From: Lineus longissimus
Lineage: Eukaryota; Nemertea; Pilidiophora; Heteronemertea; Lineidae
Assembly: GCF_910592395.1 (NCBI RefSeq)
Contig: NC_088311.1
Span: forward strand, 19,162,501-19,226,500
Direction: 5' to 3'
DNA length: 64,000 bases
Below are positions 24,416 through 38,515 of this stretch, in pieces. Every line of letters begins with the position of its first letter. The first letter of the stretch is position 1. The translations under genes and the position numbers were made by a program. The notes under the pieces are model-generated. The model was not told where the DNA came from. It was given only the letters and a program-made list of their open reading frames with translations, and did no database searches.

Positions 24416-27400
24416 CGGAGGGGCACTGCATTGCTCAAGCGAAATTCACTTCAAAGAGAAAGACTCACTATCATCAGCTCTTTTGTGCTTTTTAACTTCA
24501 CAGAAGTCGTTTATCATTTCGCTTTGAAAACATATCTTCGAGTTAATCGTAGAACCAAGTTACAATGCGCTGATCCCCATAGAAACATTAGTCTAGACAT
24601 GAACGCCGAACATGAAAAAAACTCAAACTTATAAAAGGGTATTGTTGCAATTGCCAGTGTCCTCAACCAATCAAGATCACACTGGGGACAATATCGGCGA
24701 CGAACGGCGTAAGAAAATTTCCCATGATGCATCTATATAGCATCTTTTTCACCGACTCTTTTGTGTATAAGCATCGCATCACGCTTAGCGAGAACACGCT
24801 TTTTACTTTTCTGCACTTGATCTGGTTATCGTGGTTTTTAACAACTTTGGAAAGAAGATGAAAACTGTTCGTCTTATTTTGACATAAATTTACAAAAATC
24901 TTACAAGTTTGGAAAGTAATGTGATTGGCGAGGCTTAAAACATCAAAAATCATAAAGAAATCGCTTCGGGTTTCTGTGCAGCAGTACACTGGGGTAGTGG
25001 CTTCAGGATTTAGAGAAAGAGGGCGCCCTGCTACTTTAAACTCAAATTCCTGCATGGTCCATTTAAAAGATTTGTTCAAGTTTTCAAAAGTTCATGGTCA
25101 AGCTTTTTCTAAAACAAACAAATATTCAGTTAAATTGATGGCTAGGGCAGATTCTGGTCTGCAGAAAATGGTTTCAATGAAAAATCTAACTCAACCAGGA
25201 TAGCAATTTCTGGTCTGCAGGATCTAACCTTATGCAAGGAAAATTAAATTTGGCTATGGTCACTCATAGGTTTTAAATGCTGGCACCTCCTATTAGTTAT
25301 GTGGTGCTGTCAATATTTCATCTAGGCGCCATCTAAGCAACATGGTACTTCCATTTCCATTTCATTTCAGTTTCGTTTCTTCAATTCTCATTTCCTGTTT
25401 TGCTGACACCCGCATAGCGCACAGATGACCTTTCACCCAAACAATCTCCTGTTTCAATATAAAGCTTCCCAGGCTATCACTCTCCACCTCACTTACCCAA
25501 CAACTAGTCCGACTCCGTCATGTTGACGACAATCTGTCCGAACCTATCTAGCTGGGGAAGTGCATCTGGCGTGACATTATTGAACTTATCTCGCGCCACT
25601 CACAGGCAATCAGATCAGGCCTGCGATCATTGAATTGGTTGTGATAAAATCAGAAACGTCTCTGATGGTCAGGCGATCGTCTGTCCAGAAGTCAGAAACC
25701 TTGACTTGGCATCCAGAGGTCAAGACAGCACTTTAACGCTTTAAAACCTGGAGGCAAAGTGCGTGACTGAAAAACCCTCCCTATGACTGCTTTCCACTGA
25801 TTTCAACACTGCCATAAAAATGTGAGGTAACACTGCAACCTGACTGAATCCTGACTGATATCACACTGCTTTTCGGTGAGGGAATATCTGTTCGCAAGGT
25901 GAGGAAGTGAAATTGTTTCGAAAGGTTCAGGACTGTCAAAATGTATCACAATACAGTTCAATTGAAAGTGCTCAATAATTGGGATTCACACATATAAATG
26001 CTTGGGTATACATACTAGTTGACCACTTTGAGCCATATCGAGAACTTGCTTCAGATGGTATGATGGAATGCCTATAAATAGGCGAGGTACTATGAACAAG
26101 AAGACTGGTTTAACCTGGAGACCAAGGTATATAATTTTTTCTCTTAATGTTTTCAAGCGAGTCACAAGTCACAATCACGAGAATATGAAACTTGTCAACA
26201 CACAAGAGATATAATAGTTATTTCACTTTTACATGCGACCTTGAGTTTACAGATCTCTATTCTTCCTTGGTATTTCAAACTGAGATATCATATCCAATTA
26301 CTGTTCAGGTTTCTCAATACAACAGACTAGGTTCAAGCCCAAAAAACAACACACGCTTTTTAACAAACAGCACTCAAGGTTGAATAGATAGTGTGTGGGC
26401 ATGTTCTTTTGACTCAACTGACAACCCCTAAGGCTTTTAGCTGCAAGAGCTTTTGCAAAACTGGCTTTATCTCAGATCACAGGAGTATTGGCATGGCGTT
26501 TTTTTTATACAAATTGATATATACAGGTATGCCAATGAGCTTAGGCAAAAAGTCTGAAGTTTTTTTTTTGTGAAAATATTCCCCTTGGCTCAGCACTTGC
26601 TTATACATAAATGTCTCTAAAATGCTTATTTTTGGTCCGATTTTGAAAATTCAAAGATCCACAGTGAGCTGTGAAGGAGATCTTTCCATACCATTATCAA
26701 ATATAGCATTTACTTGGAGGAATAAGATTGAAATCTGCCAGAAATTTGACATCCCTGTATATATTCTAAGCCAAAGCTACCACTGAATCTTTGGAACATG
26801 AGCCTGTCTTGAAAGCCATGCAGATCAAAGTGGGTGTTACAAATGATCTCTACCCCTCTTTTGAGAAAAATCTTTCAAAATTATCATGAAATGTAGAAAT
26901 TCTGACAAAATCCGACCATAAATATTGCTGAACATACAGAAACTGACCGGAAATATTAAACGTTTTTTGTTGTGCAGAAACCCTGTTTCTTTTCGTTATA
27001 AATCTGCCCTTATTTAAGGGATCCTTAGTACAATTGGCGACACAAGTATCTTTCACTGAGATCATAGGTGATATTCTTTTCTCCCAAGACTGTACATAAG
27101 AACTTCCTAACATCGCAACGCTGCGATGAAGTATCAAGAATCACCTTTATTATTACAAGTTTAAATCCTGCAAGATGAAGAAGTCTTATTGATTTTCTTT
27201 ACCTTGAATTCAAATCCAAATCTCAAGACAAAAGAAGTCATTGTTTTGCTTTACATGATAAGCTGGGAATCAAACAAAGCCAATGTCAGGCAGGGCATTG
27301 AAAGACAATCTTTGGCATAATGGAAGAAACATATTAAACATACATGTTCGTGATTGGAAATTCTCAAATTCAAGTTCAAATTTCAAATGCTGAACGAATC

Positions 27401-28061
27401 TGACCTTTCCAATATCCATCTTTTATAATTGTACGGTAGCATAATAATTAGTCTGGCTTGCCGATGCGCAGTAGAATATCTTCGACAAAATATCATGATA
27501 TCGAGATGTTCAATTTAGATTGGGACCTCAGGTGTCTTATCGAGCCTCCATCAATATAATACAGTTAGTCGCGAGTTGCGATGCATATATTTGAAATATG
27601 ATCGTGAATTGTCATCAACGGAACCAATGTGTGGCTATCTTAGTAATTGTGTGATGGAGCCATTCTAGGGTTATGATGAAGTAATCATGATATTTCTGGT
27701 GGATGTAGTATGCAGACCCATAGACGACGGACAGATTATTTAAAGTTATGATTCATGCCACAATTGCTACGTTTTTGTGCACAAGCTCCACCAGTACCAC
27801 CACTTCGTAAAGCCTTTTTTAACAACAACTTGGTTTCATTGTTCCACCTAGTTGAAAACAATCTTGCAATCAGGTGTTGTTATCATGTGAATTACTCCTG
27901 GAAGGACGGTGATGTCTGATTGAGTTAAAATTGTACTATAATGAAGGAGGATCCTGAGCCTGTTTATTGAGCAAATCAAATCTACTAGGACTTTTTGATA
28001 AATCCCTGATGAACCACGATTTCTCTCACAATAAGGTGTTTCAGTCCACACAAATATGCAC

Positions 28062-28208
28062 CCTGAAGAGGTTTTTAGGTAAAAAGAAAGACCCCTAATG
28101 ATTTTTGAGATTCTGAAAAACCACTAAGGATTTTTTGTTACGTTTGTGTTGGCCCTTAAAACCTAAAAGGTTTTTCAAAAGCTCCAAAACCTTTCTTTTT
28201 AAGAGTGT
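28062..28208. mobile_element. Possible short DNA-transposon relic
   Basis: The right end is TTTCTTTTTAAGAGTGTA. Its complement, TACACTCTTAAAAAGAAA, is partly mirrored at the left by 'gaggtttttaggtaaaaaga'. The interior is rich in 'ggttttt' and 'aaaacct' motifs that can pair. Boundaries and family are uncertain. Confidence 0.35.
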
Positions 28209-28467
28209 ATTTGCGATGCTTATTTATTAAGCTTCACTGCGATCCCTTTAATTTAAGAATGTTCCTCGTCTCAATGCTCAGATCTAAGAACATAACACCA
28301 ATTATGATTCCTACGGGTGAACGATACTGCCAATGTTAGGTGAGAACCTCCCTCCGAAGAGATTTGAAATCTAAGACTGAAAATTGATCACGCCATGTGA
28401 CACGTTAAAGGGCTATGTCATTTGTGTACATTTTACTTGCTGGTGGCTAAGGAAAAAATGAAATAAA

Positions 28468-28620
28468 CAATGCCTTAGTCAGTTATTGTGCATGCAAATG
28501 GGTTAAACTTGGTCTTTATAGTATTTGTATTTCTAACTATACACAACAGCACTGTGAAAATTTTCATTCAGTGCATATTCACACAATTAGAAATTTTCAA
28601 ATTCAAATTCAATTTTCTAA
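28468..28620 (+). repeat. Dispersed repeat family A, copy 2
   Basis: A diverged second copy of the sequence at 24262-24415, about 4.2 kb away in the same orientation. It ends in 'aaattcaaattcaatt'. Confidence 0.6.
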
Positions 28621-31344
28621 TTTGGAACGAACAGAGTATGCCTTTAAGTAATGTCTCCAAGGGAGAAGTTGGAAACTGCGATGGCTCAACCATGGTGACA
28701 TTCAACAAATGAACGACTCCATCTTTTCTCAAAACTTCCAAAAGACTTTATATCAATCGCATTTCAAAGATTTGGTTGAAGTCATATATACAAAGTTGTT
28801 CCTAAAAGTCAAAAGGAAGTGAACCTTTCATGTGAAATATCTTTTGTACCCTTGGGAGAAATATGAGTTGATAACGTCTAGACAGCAAAGAATAGAAACG
28901 CTCAGGGATGGGGAGGGATATTACATTAACATGGTTTCCGCATCGTGACTTCACATTTATGATATAGAAGGGCATGGTAGGTTAATACCATTAACCGCCT
29001 CGCACGCTTTGAGTGACACAACACGTCAAAGCCAAAATATGTTATAATGCTGAAATGGCTCAGTTGAGGTCTTTCAGAGGCAATGGCAGCCAGTTCAAGC
29101 AGGGATGGAATGACATCATCAATAAATAATGTTCCTGTCATGCGCAAGGAGAATGGCAAGGACCCAGCATGAACGCAACCTATGATACAACAGGGATGCT
29201 TATACAGGCAGAGAGAATATGCTTGAATATTATGTCTGCTTTGGAAAATGGGTCCTTGCTGATTGTTTTATTGTCAACCAGACGAACACCTCAGTTTTGA
29301 GCAGGCTCTTTGAAGAAAAGATCATATTGACGACCATTCCTAACAGTATCAAAGTATTTGTACTGTTTTTTCCTCACGTTCCCCGACCATCCCATGATTG
29401 CCATTGCATTTCTACCGATTCTTCCTTACTTGCATCTCCAGCGGCTGTTCTTCTCATAGCATTTGAATCGCATCATCGTAAGAAGTGTCGTTATGATAAG
29501 ATTAGTAGAAAATGTCAATTTGCCTTATTTAGCTCTTATCTCAACATGTGATGTTCTCTGTTCAAGAGCTTACTGGATGTAAATGTCATCTTGATTTTTT
29601 AGAGTCTGCCAATGGAGAACGTGATGACATAATATTGAGAAGGTGTTCAGAACTTTGATTTTTATACAACAAGGAGCACGACAATGATGTCCTAATTATG
29701 ACGTGATTGATTCATTTCTGTCTATGCGGCCAGTGCTATGCAGTAGATGGGCTGCAACCAGATAAGGTTGATTGGTCCAGCCGCTGCCGTCCATGTGTTA
29801 ATTTTGACAGCCAATCAGAGTGACATGGCGCCAAATCAAAGCTGATATCATGACAACTCGGCACTCTTTGACATGCATTCAGCTCATTTTCGAGTTGGCG
29901 AAGATTTAATCAGCATTAACTCTAATATCTCGTTGTTGACATCAATTAATCTTTTAGGAATTGGCTCGTTGGATCTTTTAGGAATTGGCTTGATCTTGAA
30001 TAGGAGATTTCTTGGTAATTACTAACTTTTTGTCAGCAACCGACCAGTTTCTGCGTAACCAGTTTTTAGACACAAGGTACAGTGATACAATTAAAGCACC
30101 TACAGTGTAGAAACCAGATTATACATGTAGCACCAACAGGGTAGAAACCAAGACATATCACAATTTGTCAGAATAATCATTCCTTACCCTTATCTGATAC
30201 TTCAGTATTCGTCAATAAAGGCTTTCCTTTTTAACTTACCTGGAAAGAGAAGTAAAGGCAAATAATTATTAGATTGATTTTGCAGACAAAAAATTAATTT
30301 TCATAAATCATCTATTCATCCTTTGAACATCCTATGCTGAAAAAACTATGTTATTGGCAAAGATGTTACAGTGTGATAGAGAGGCAGAATTATCTCTCAG
30401 ACACTTATATCATTAATTCATCTCCTTGGCTAAAATTCTTATCTTTCATAACATGTCACTTGTGGAAGAAGAACGCAAATTTTTTTAGTCTGGTGTAGGA
30501 ACTTTTGGTTCCTGGCTATTTTGAGATCGCGGAAGCTATGCGCACATAACACAACAGACAAAATGACGATGAAAATGACAACACTGTTTTCAGAATGTTT
30601 TCAAATGTTTTCAGGGTCACCAGCACACATTTAAAAATATGACGTGGTCATGCACGATTCATGATCCCCTGGCCTTTCAACAAGCAGGTCATTCAAGAAA
30701 TGTTTTCATGATTTCTCTGAAATGGATAATACCTAACCTAAGGTATTGACTTTAAGATTTATAAGTAGCTATATAACCACCCGGCAAACCAATCGTAATA
30801 ATCAGCACAAATTCAAAATAACCCAACGAAAATCTCCGCCTATATCCAAGAAGAGCTCCTGAATGACTAAACATGACACATTTTCTTACCAGTGCAAATC
30901 TCAAATGGAAAACATGAAATATTCGTCTCAGCCAACAAAAGCATTCTGAGCTAACTTCTTAACACTGGATGATACTGCTTTTAGAATCCAATACATATCC
31001 TAGGGTTCCTGTCCTTGTCGGCAAAAATACCATGATGGATGAGCCTCGCGGGTCTTGTTGCATCTTGCCTTTTCTACCACAGCAGATCGGGGCACAGAGT
31101 GCTACGGGAGAATTCTGTGGCCTGTTTTGAAGAGTCTTTTATCAGGGCTTTAACTGAATGGTCGTAGGCGAATGCTTTTTTAACCCTTTTCCTGTGGGTG
31201 ACAGGCATAGCACGTCATGCCACATGTCCCATCACCTGCAGGTGACGTTTATAGCATGTCATGCCCTACTATAATTTTACTTCATCATATCAGCACCTGG
31301 CCACAGCCTCCCTACACGTGCCCTATGTATTTGGTAAACATGCT

Positions 31345-32095
31345 GTCCCGATGAAAAAGGAACATCTACCACTTGCTTCAAGAGGCAGCAGAAACACTTT
31401 TCTCATTTTAATTGAATCTGACAGTGTTTCCCCAATTAAAAAGGAATATTTACCATTTGCTTCAAGAGGCAGAAGTAACAATTTTATAATTATAATTCAA
31501 TCTGACAGTGCTTCCCAATGAAAAAGGGAAATTTACCATTTGCTTCAAGAGGCAGAAGTAACTATTTTATAATTATAATTAAATCTGACAGTGCTTCCCA
31601 ATGAAAAAAGAATATTTACCACTTGCTTCAAGTGGCAACAACAACAATTTTATCATTTTAACTCAATCTGATAGTCCTTCCCAATGAAAAAGGAACATTT
31701 ACCACTTGCTCTAAGAGGCAGCAGCAATCATTCTAACTCAATCTAGCAGTGCTTCCCAATGAAAAAGGAACATTTACCAATTGCTTCAAGTGGCAGCAGC
31801 AACAATTTTATCATTCTAACTCAATCTAACAGTTCTTCCCAATGAAAAAGGAACATTTACCACTTGCTTCAAGGGGCAGCAGCAATAATTTTATCATTCT
31901 AACTCAATCTAACAGTGCTTGCCAATGAAAAGGGAACATTTACCACTTGCTTCAAGAGGCAGAAGAAACTATTTCTTCATTTAATTCAATCTGACAGTGT
32001 TTCCCAATGAAAAAGGAACATTTACCACTTGCTTCAAGAGGCAGCAGCAACAATTTTCTCATTCTAATTCAATCTGACAGTGTTTTTCCAAAGGC
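31345..32095. repeat. Minisatellite, ~83-bp unit, ~9 copies
   Basis: Units contain 'cccaatgaaaaaggaacatt', 'taccacttgcttcaagaggc', 'agcagcaacaattttatcat' and 'ctcaatctgacagtgctt'. Unit starts fall near 31350, 31435, 31516, 31600, 31683, 31759, 31841, 31924 and 32007. One copy (31683) has a shortened middle. Confidence 0.9.
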
Positions 32096-34804
32096 GACAG
32101 AAACAACAAAAAGTTACGCTAAATTATTTGCCGCCTGAATCAATGAAAGCTTTGCAAATGACATGAATGATGCAATTTGTCAAAACAATCATTCATAAGC
32201 TTTTCAGAAATGATATTGATCTCCTAATTGCTCACAAACAATAGCTGACATTAATATTTCCCGTTCTATTGTTAAACAAATATGCGTTAGTTTCACGAGT
32301 GGAAATTGCCTACCTATTGAAAAGTATTAAGTCCTAGCGTATGATAGACGTAGCATACGATAGCAAGGGGCTGCAATAGCCTGAAAGCAGTCTAGGTTTT
32401 CGTCATGGTGTTGAAATGTGCCATTGGCAGCAAATTATTGCTTTTTGGATAAAACATATTTGTAGATTAGGCTGGGTCAAAATACAGTTCTTCGAAGGAT
32501 CACAGTTTCCTTTACCATAAACCGCCCTATTTTCTGGGCATTTTATTTTTGCAGATTTCGTGAATATCGTAAAAAGTAAAAATTGCAATTTTTTGGACTG
32601 GAAGAATTAAAAGAAATTTCATAAGTCACCAAAATAAAACTTGTGAAAACTCATATTTTTCAGATATTTCGCGAATCGCAATATATAACAGTGGAAAAGT
32701 TTAGCCATTACCCGCATTTCAATTAGAAACCAACAAAACCAACTAACCACTGATATTGGAACTTCTCCAATATTATAAAATTATATACCACAAGTTACAA
32801 TTTATATGAAACAAGCTGCAGCCTTCGGCAATCTATATTTTTAATGTGGTTGCCATGAGTTATTATGTCTGATATTTTATTTTTTTAATTTCTAGAGTTC
32901 CATAACACAATTTTTTGATCTTGATATATCTGGCCCAGGGGCACTTCAGTATTCAAATATATTCTTTAAAAGAATGGCCTGGCTGACCAGGAAAGACTGA
33001 AGATCTGGACATTGAACTTGGCCTTTAGCAGCATACTGGACACTTGACTAGACTACATTGATTCGTCCTTTGAGAGGGACGTAAAATTTAAGTTTCTTGC
33101 ACTTGGCACCTATTTTGGGCCAAGCAAATCAGCTGCACCAAGTGGAGCGTGGCTTGTGATCGACTCTTCCTCTGGCTTCTGACCATATCGGAGTCACTTG
33201 GACAATCAAGCCAAGCAAAAAGGTTCATCCCAACTTGATGGAGAAATACTCCCTGGAGAAATCTTAGTGCAAAGCAAATGTTGAAAAAGGAGAAGAAGAA
33301 AAAGAAGAAGGAACATTGCACTGAGCTAAAATTCTATTTCCGAGTTAAAAAAACAACACTAAGATGGATTTATTTACATTGACAGACCAAGAAGATTGGG
33401 TGTGGCACGTTATACACGCAAACACATCCACGCTACAGAGTTATCATATGATATTGACATATCTAATCGCACGAGAAGATTTATCAATAATCAGATAGAT
33501 GACATGGAAACGTGCTCAAAACCAGATCTCGCCATTACGATGAGTGCGCCAAGCAACTAATAAACAATGCAATTCATCAATAGTAATAATGACTAAATCA
33601 TAATCGTACGTACAACTCTTTTACAAAACAACAAGATATCCACTAAAGGGGTAAAAACTCAGTTTTAAATGTTGACTATTTGCATTTTTGAATGAGTGAA
33701 AATGACGGAGGAGTTTGTTTTGAAATAGGTAGGGCTGCTGCTGAAAGTCATGTGTAGCATGTATGGTAAAACCACTGGTATAATCTCACTCTCCATCGCA
33801 GGGGTTACGATTTTGTCAGTTTTAACATCTCCTGTAAAAAGAATTTGCCATATTTGAAGACCTATTTCTACGTGACTGAGACTACTTTTTGAAATGTTCC
33901 AATAATGTTTTAGACCAGATGGCACTGTGGTTGCCAAAACCAGGTTATTAATTTTGTTTAAAACGCTTTTGTGCGTAATATTTGATACAGAGATTGTTCA
34001 AATATTTACTGGTTACCTGATACTATCTTACAACTCCAGAAATATTCAATATTTGTTTTCTGTTTTATGTCAGGTCACAGAGAGGGGGAGGGGGACGAAC
34101 TCAACGTTTTTAATGGCATTGCGAAATGCATGAAAGTTTATGTAAAATTCCTTGCACTATTCTTGAGATATTTGTAAAGTACCAATTAATCGAACCACGA
34201 ACTTGGAATCTTGTAGTGTTCGCATTGTAATTTTGAGATGGTCGGAGGGTCACATGAATCCTAAACTTTGGGGCAAGTTGCTCAGCCAAATCAATCACTG
34301 AGCTGGCAATTATCAAACGGGGTGCTGTTTTCAATGAAATATCTACAAATCAATAAGCCTTACATGTATATCAAGGGAAAAACGTCTACCCTTTTCATCA
34401 CTTTAGAAACATTCTGGGGTATAAAGGTATTGCTGCTTGATAGTCATTTATAAAACTTGCCAAACAAAAACACATCAGTTATGCCAATCTATTGACTAAA
34501 TCACTGGAAACAGGATCCAATACTACCTTGAAGTATATCGATTTCGGGACAGAGCAAAGCACTAAATTTCTTTATGAAACAGAAAACATTGATTGTCTAG
34601 ATTCCATTCAATTCAGTTAGAGCCAAACGACAAAAACATCACACGAGTTGTTTAATGATAATATTGAACTTTAAACGATCAAATATTTGTATGAGATTTT
34701 TCTGATTTCAATGACTTCAGTATAACTATGACGATTTATTTTTTAAACATAAAGTTTGCACATTATAATGCTGGGTCTACAGCTGGGCTTTCCGCTGAGT
34801 TTAC

Positions 34805-35215
34805 ATGGTGTTCAAACTGACACATGTACCAAGTCACTTGGGTTTACATGGAGTTCATGTTGTCTCTTGTACCACAAGCCACTTGGGTTTACATGGAGTT
34901 CATGTTGTCTCTTGTACCACAAGTCACTTGGGTTTACATGGAGTTCATGTTGTCTCTTGTACCACAAGCCACTTGGGTTTACATGGAGTTCATGTTGTCT
35001 CTTGTACCACAAGTCACTTGGGTTTACATCGAGTTCATGTTGTCTCTTGTACCAAGTCACTTGGGTTTACATGGAGTTCATGTTGTCTCTTGTACCAAGC
35101 CACTTAGGTTTACATGGAGTTCATGTTGTCACTTGTACCAATCGACTTGGGTTTACATGGAGTTCATGCAGTCACTTATACCAATTTAACTGGGTTTACA
35201 TAGAGTTCATGCAAT
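34805..35215. repeat. Minisatellite, 45-bp then 43-bp unit, ~9 copies
   Basis: The unit includes 'cacttgggtttacatggagt' and 'tcatgttgtctcttgtacca'. CACTTG starts fall at 34835, 34880, 34925, 34970, 35015, 35058 and 35101. The period is 45 bp at first and 43 bp later, because 'cacaag' becomes 'caag'. Several artefactual frames cross it. Confidence 0.92.
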
Positions 35216-36471
35216 CACTCTTAAAAATTGCAATTTTCTAAGTAACTTTTGCAAAACACAAAAACAAATAGGCATAAAAATTTGGTACTTTATAGCACTC
35301 AATGCCATCAGTCTCCTTACTATTTTAGTCACACTTTGCCATTATAGCGCCAAAAGGCAGGCATGATTAAATAACGACCTGCCTTTAAGAAGATTTAACG
35401 TCTTAAATTTTCATTAGGATTCCCTTCGAAATTGACTGTCATTAGAAAATTTCTCCACCTTATTTTTTTCCCAAATTCACTCCTCATAGATTTAATTAGC
35501 TCTCTAGAATGCTCCATCAAATTTGCAGACAGGCACAAGCTGTGTTTCTAATTAGAGTCCCACCGCGTGTTTTGAGTGATGAAATTTTTTTATTTTATAG
35601 GTCTCAGCAGTGATGATGACCTCTATACAAATTCCAACACAGCATACTAAATAGCAACACCACACAATTTAAGTAGAAGGGTACATGGACATAAAATGTT
35701 AAGGCACAGATGTAACAGTGTCATGAGAAATGGCCAACAGACAGGCAAAAGAGCAAAATCAGGATCCAAGATGGCTGCCATTTCAGCCATATTGAAATAA
35801 CAATGCTTTTAAGACAGGTGGTCTAAAACATCCTGCAAATGAGAGATTCTATCACTTCAAACTGCAACAATTATTGCTGCAATGAAAGATAAAGATCACC
35901 TGCGATGGTGGTAAAATAAATTGTTTGATATTTATTGCATGTCACAATGATGACTAGTTGTTGCTTCAGGCACCAACGATGATCCCGCAAATTAGATCTA
36001 TTTTCTCATGAGATTATCATCGCATGTCTCTTGTGTGCAGACCACTCTAAAATGTGTTCTCAGATCATTTTCAAATGGGCATGAACTCTTTCAAAACTGT
36101 TGCAAAAAAATGCGACAGGTCAGCTTATAAAGATGAAGAAACACTCTCGAAATCTGGGCGTGGGAGTTTAACTTTCCCAAAAGGTCGTAAACTATGAAAA
36201 ACCCTTAGAACTTATCGGCTTTCAGAAATAACAGGATTGGATTCCAATTCCGCTTAAAAGCTGGCCCATCATGAAATTGTTTGGTTAGGAAGTGCGCTAG
36301 ACTTGATAAGAAATGAAACTTTCATTGAAAAAGCTGTTTTTGAGATTTGGAAAAGAAGAAACGGACCAACATGTGAGCAAAAATGATGAAGGTAGGGCCC
36401 ACCCGTTGTTGGTTCACCGAATAGTGCACCTCGAGGCTAAATCATGGATAAGATATAACAGAAGTAACAGT

Positions 36472-36680
36472 ATATGAACATTGTACCATTGAAACTAAAG
36501 GTACCGCTCAAACTAATGGTACAATTAATAAAAGGTACCATTGAAACTAATGGTACCATTGAAACAAAAGGTTCCATTGAAACTTATGATATAATCATTG
36601 AAACTAATGGTACCATTAAAACAAAAGGGGTACTGAAACTAATGATACAATCATTAAACCTAATGGTACCATTGAAAAGA
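36472..36680. repeat. Minisatellite, 18-bp unit centred on GGTACC
   Basis: The unit is close to 'ggtaccattgaaactaat', with variants 'gaaacaaaa' and 'gatacaatc'. About 11 copies are present. GGTACC recurs as a short palindrome. Confidence 0.85.
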
Positions 36681-37929
36681 TCTCATAGATCATCTAGCTT
36701 TCTAATATGATTATGTAACTATGTTGTAACACTTTCAAGAATACCCCCCAGCATTTGGGACCGGATGTCACAAGAGTCACAAGCACTGTAATGGCTCTAC
36801 ATATTTCCCGATGCCAGTTTGCCATTTTATTGGTAATCTAGCACAGCAACAAAACTGATCTACTTAACTTCACACTCCAACGTCAATGCTATAAAGAGTA
36901 ACTACAGTTAAAGTCAATGCTATATATGGTGCACTCGTTTAGCCTGGAGCTGTAGAATTGACATTCACAGATCAATAGAGTGTAGATAATGTCATATGAT
37001 TGATTGTCGTGTGTGACTATTGATTCATTGATTACGCTGAGTATTCAGAAGACGTCGCTGGCGTAACGGTTTGCCATATCTGCATCTCAGTTCGTCAGTG
37101 AATTATTCATGAATGTTTTTTATTAGCTGAAAGTCACTGTGATACAGCCTCAATCAGAGCTACGGGTTGGTATTGTATTCCCTCTGAGAACTTATGGTGG
37201 ATGCCAAATGATGAACCAGCAAAAATGCACACTCCGTACCAGCAAACGCCCTACGAGCTAGTGACCCCGGATAAAACCACTAGTCATTTCATAAAATATT
37301 TGGGACAAAATACATTTCAATCTCGAGTCAAAACACAACATTTCTGTCTGGCCAATGAAGCTCTGGGCCTCAAGGGGTTAACTTGTTTGTACATGAGAAA
37401 TGAAGCCTACTAACTGGTTCTCAGCCATAGCCACGTGAAGGGGAAAACTACTTTGATATAGCATTACAAAGGTTATTTCTTTTATCAAATACTAGAACCA
37501 ATAGCTCTTGTTCTTGTCCGCAATCTCACCTTAAGTTTGCCTTAAAAACATGTACATACTTATATCAAAACGCCAAAGATCCCTAGTCAACCAGTATGAA
37601 ACAAACCTGCTGACCAGTATTGCAATCCTCTATCCTAATCAATAGCAAGACATGTAACCTGATCACCCTTGGAACGAGGTGGATTTTTTACGTATATTAG
37701 GAAACCAAATGTAAGATGGCTTCAAGCGCAAGTCCTGACGTTTGCGCCATGTGATACATTACCGTCGGCTGATATCATACACTTACGACATCCGTAGCAG
37801 TAATTGCGGGGTGGAACCATATACAATGATGGCCAAGCCAGCCACCTGAGCACCATCGACACTAATCTTGCTCCGAGATGTAAGGCACTCATGAAACCAT
37901 ACACTTTCCAGTTCATCTGATATCACTTT

Positions 37930-38515
37930 TCCGTTGGCTAGACGGGGTCACTAATGTTGTTTATATGGATGTAAGGCCAAAACAATGGGGTCTGAAAAAG
38001 TCATACCTCAAGACGTTTTGTTCAGTATTGGTTAATCTATCTTTGTTGGCTAGATGTCGTCAATAATGTCGTTGATATGGACGAAAGGATAAACAGTTGG
38101 GCCAATAGTTTTTTGGTTGTGGGGGGAAAATGACATTTTTGGAAATTCTTTGGCCAAAATCATGGTCAAAACAAAAATACATTCTTTTGGTGACTGACCC
38201 TCCTGCTAGCTAGGCCCATGAAAATACTATACTTCATGCAGCCATTCTGTTTAATATTGATACATATACATCTGTCATTGTCGGCAAGATGGTGTCACTA
38301 ATGTTGCTGATATGGACGTAAGGCTAAAACGATAGGTCCAAAAATATAACACCGCAAGCATTCATTTTAGTATTGGTAAATCTGTCATTGTTGGCTAGAC
38401 AGTGTCACTAATGTTGTTTATATAGTTGTAAGGCTAAACTGATGAGTCCAAAAAATATTACACTCCAGGACATTCTATCAAGTATATTGGACTTGGTAAA
38501 TCTGTCTGTGATGTT
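37930..38515. repeat. Tandem repeat, ~115-130-bp unit, 4-5 copies
   Basis: Repeating phrases are 'tgttggctagac', 'gtgtcactaatgttgtttat', 'atggacgtaaggctaaaac', 'gtccaaaaatat' and 'agtattggtaaatctgtc'. One unit near 38100-38260 is interrupted by unrelated sequence. Confidence 0.8.

Noticed and set aside
24663-25079. 138-residue minus-strand frame
   Set aside because: I see no motif or similarity, and it overlaps a plus-strand frame of similar quality.
34756-35241. Overlapping frames of up to 161 residues with TWVYMEFMLSLVP-type repeats
   Set aside because: These are produced by the 45-bp tandem repeat in all frames. There is no start context, splice site or known domain.
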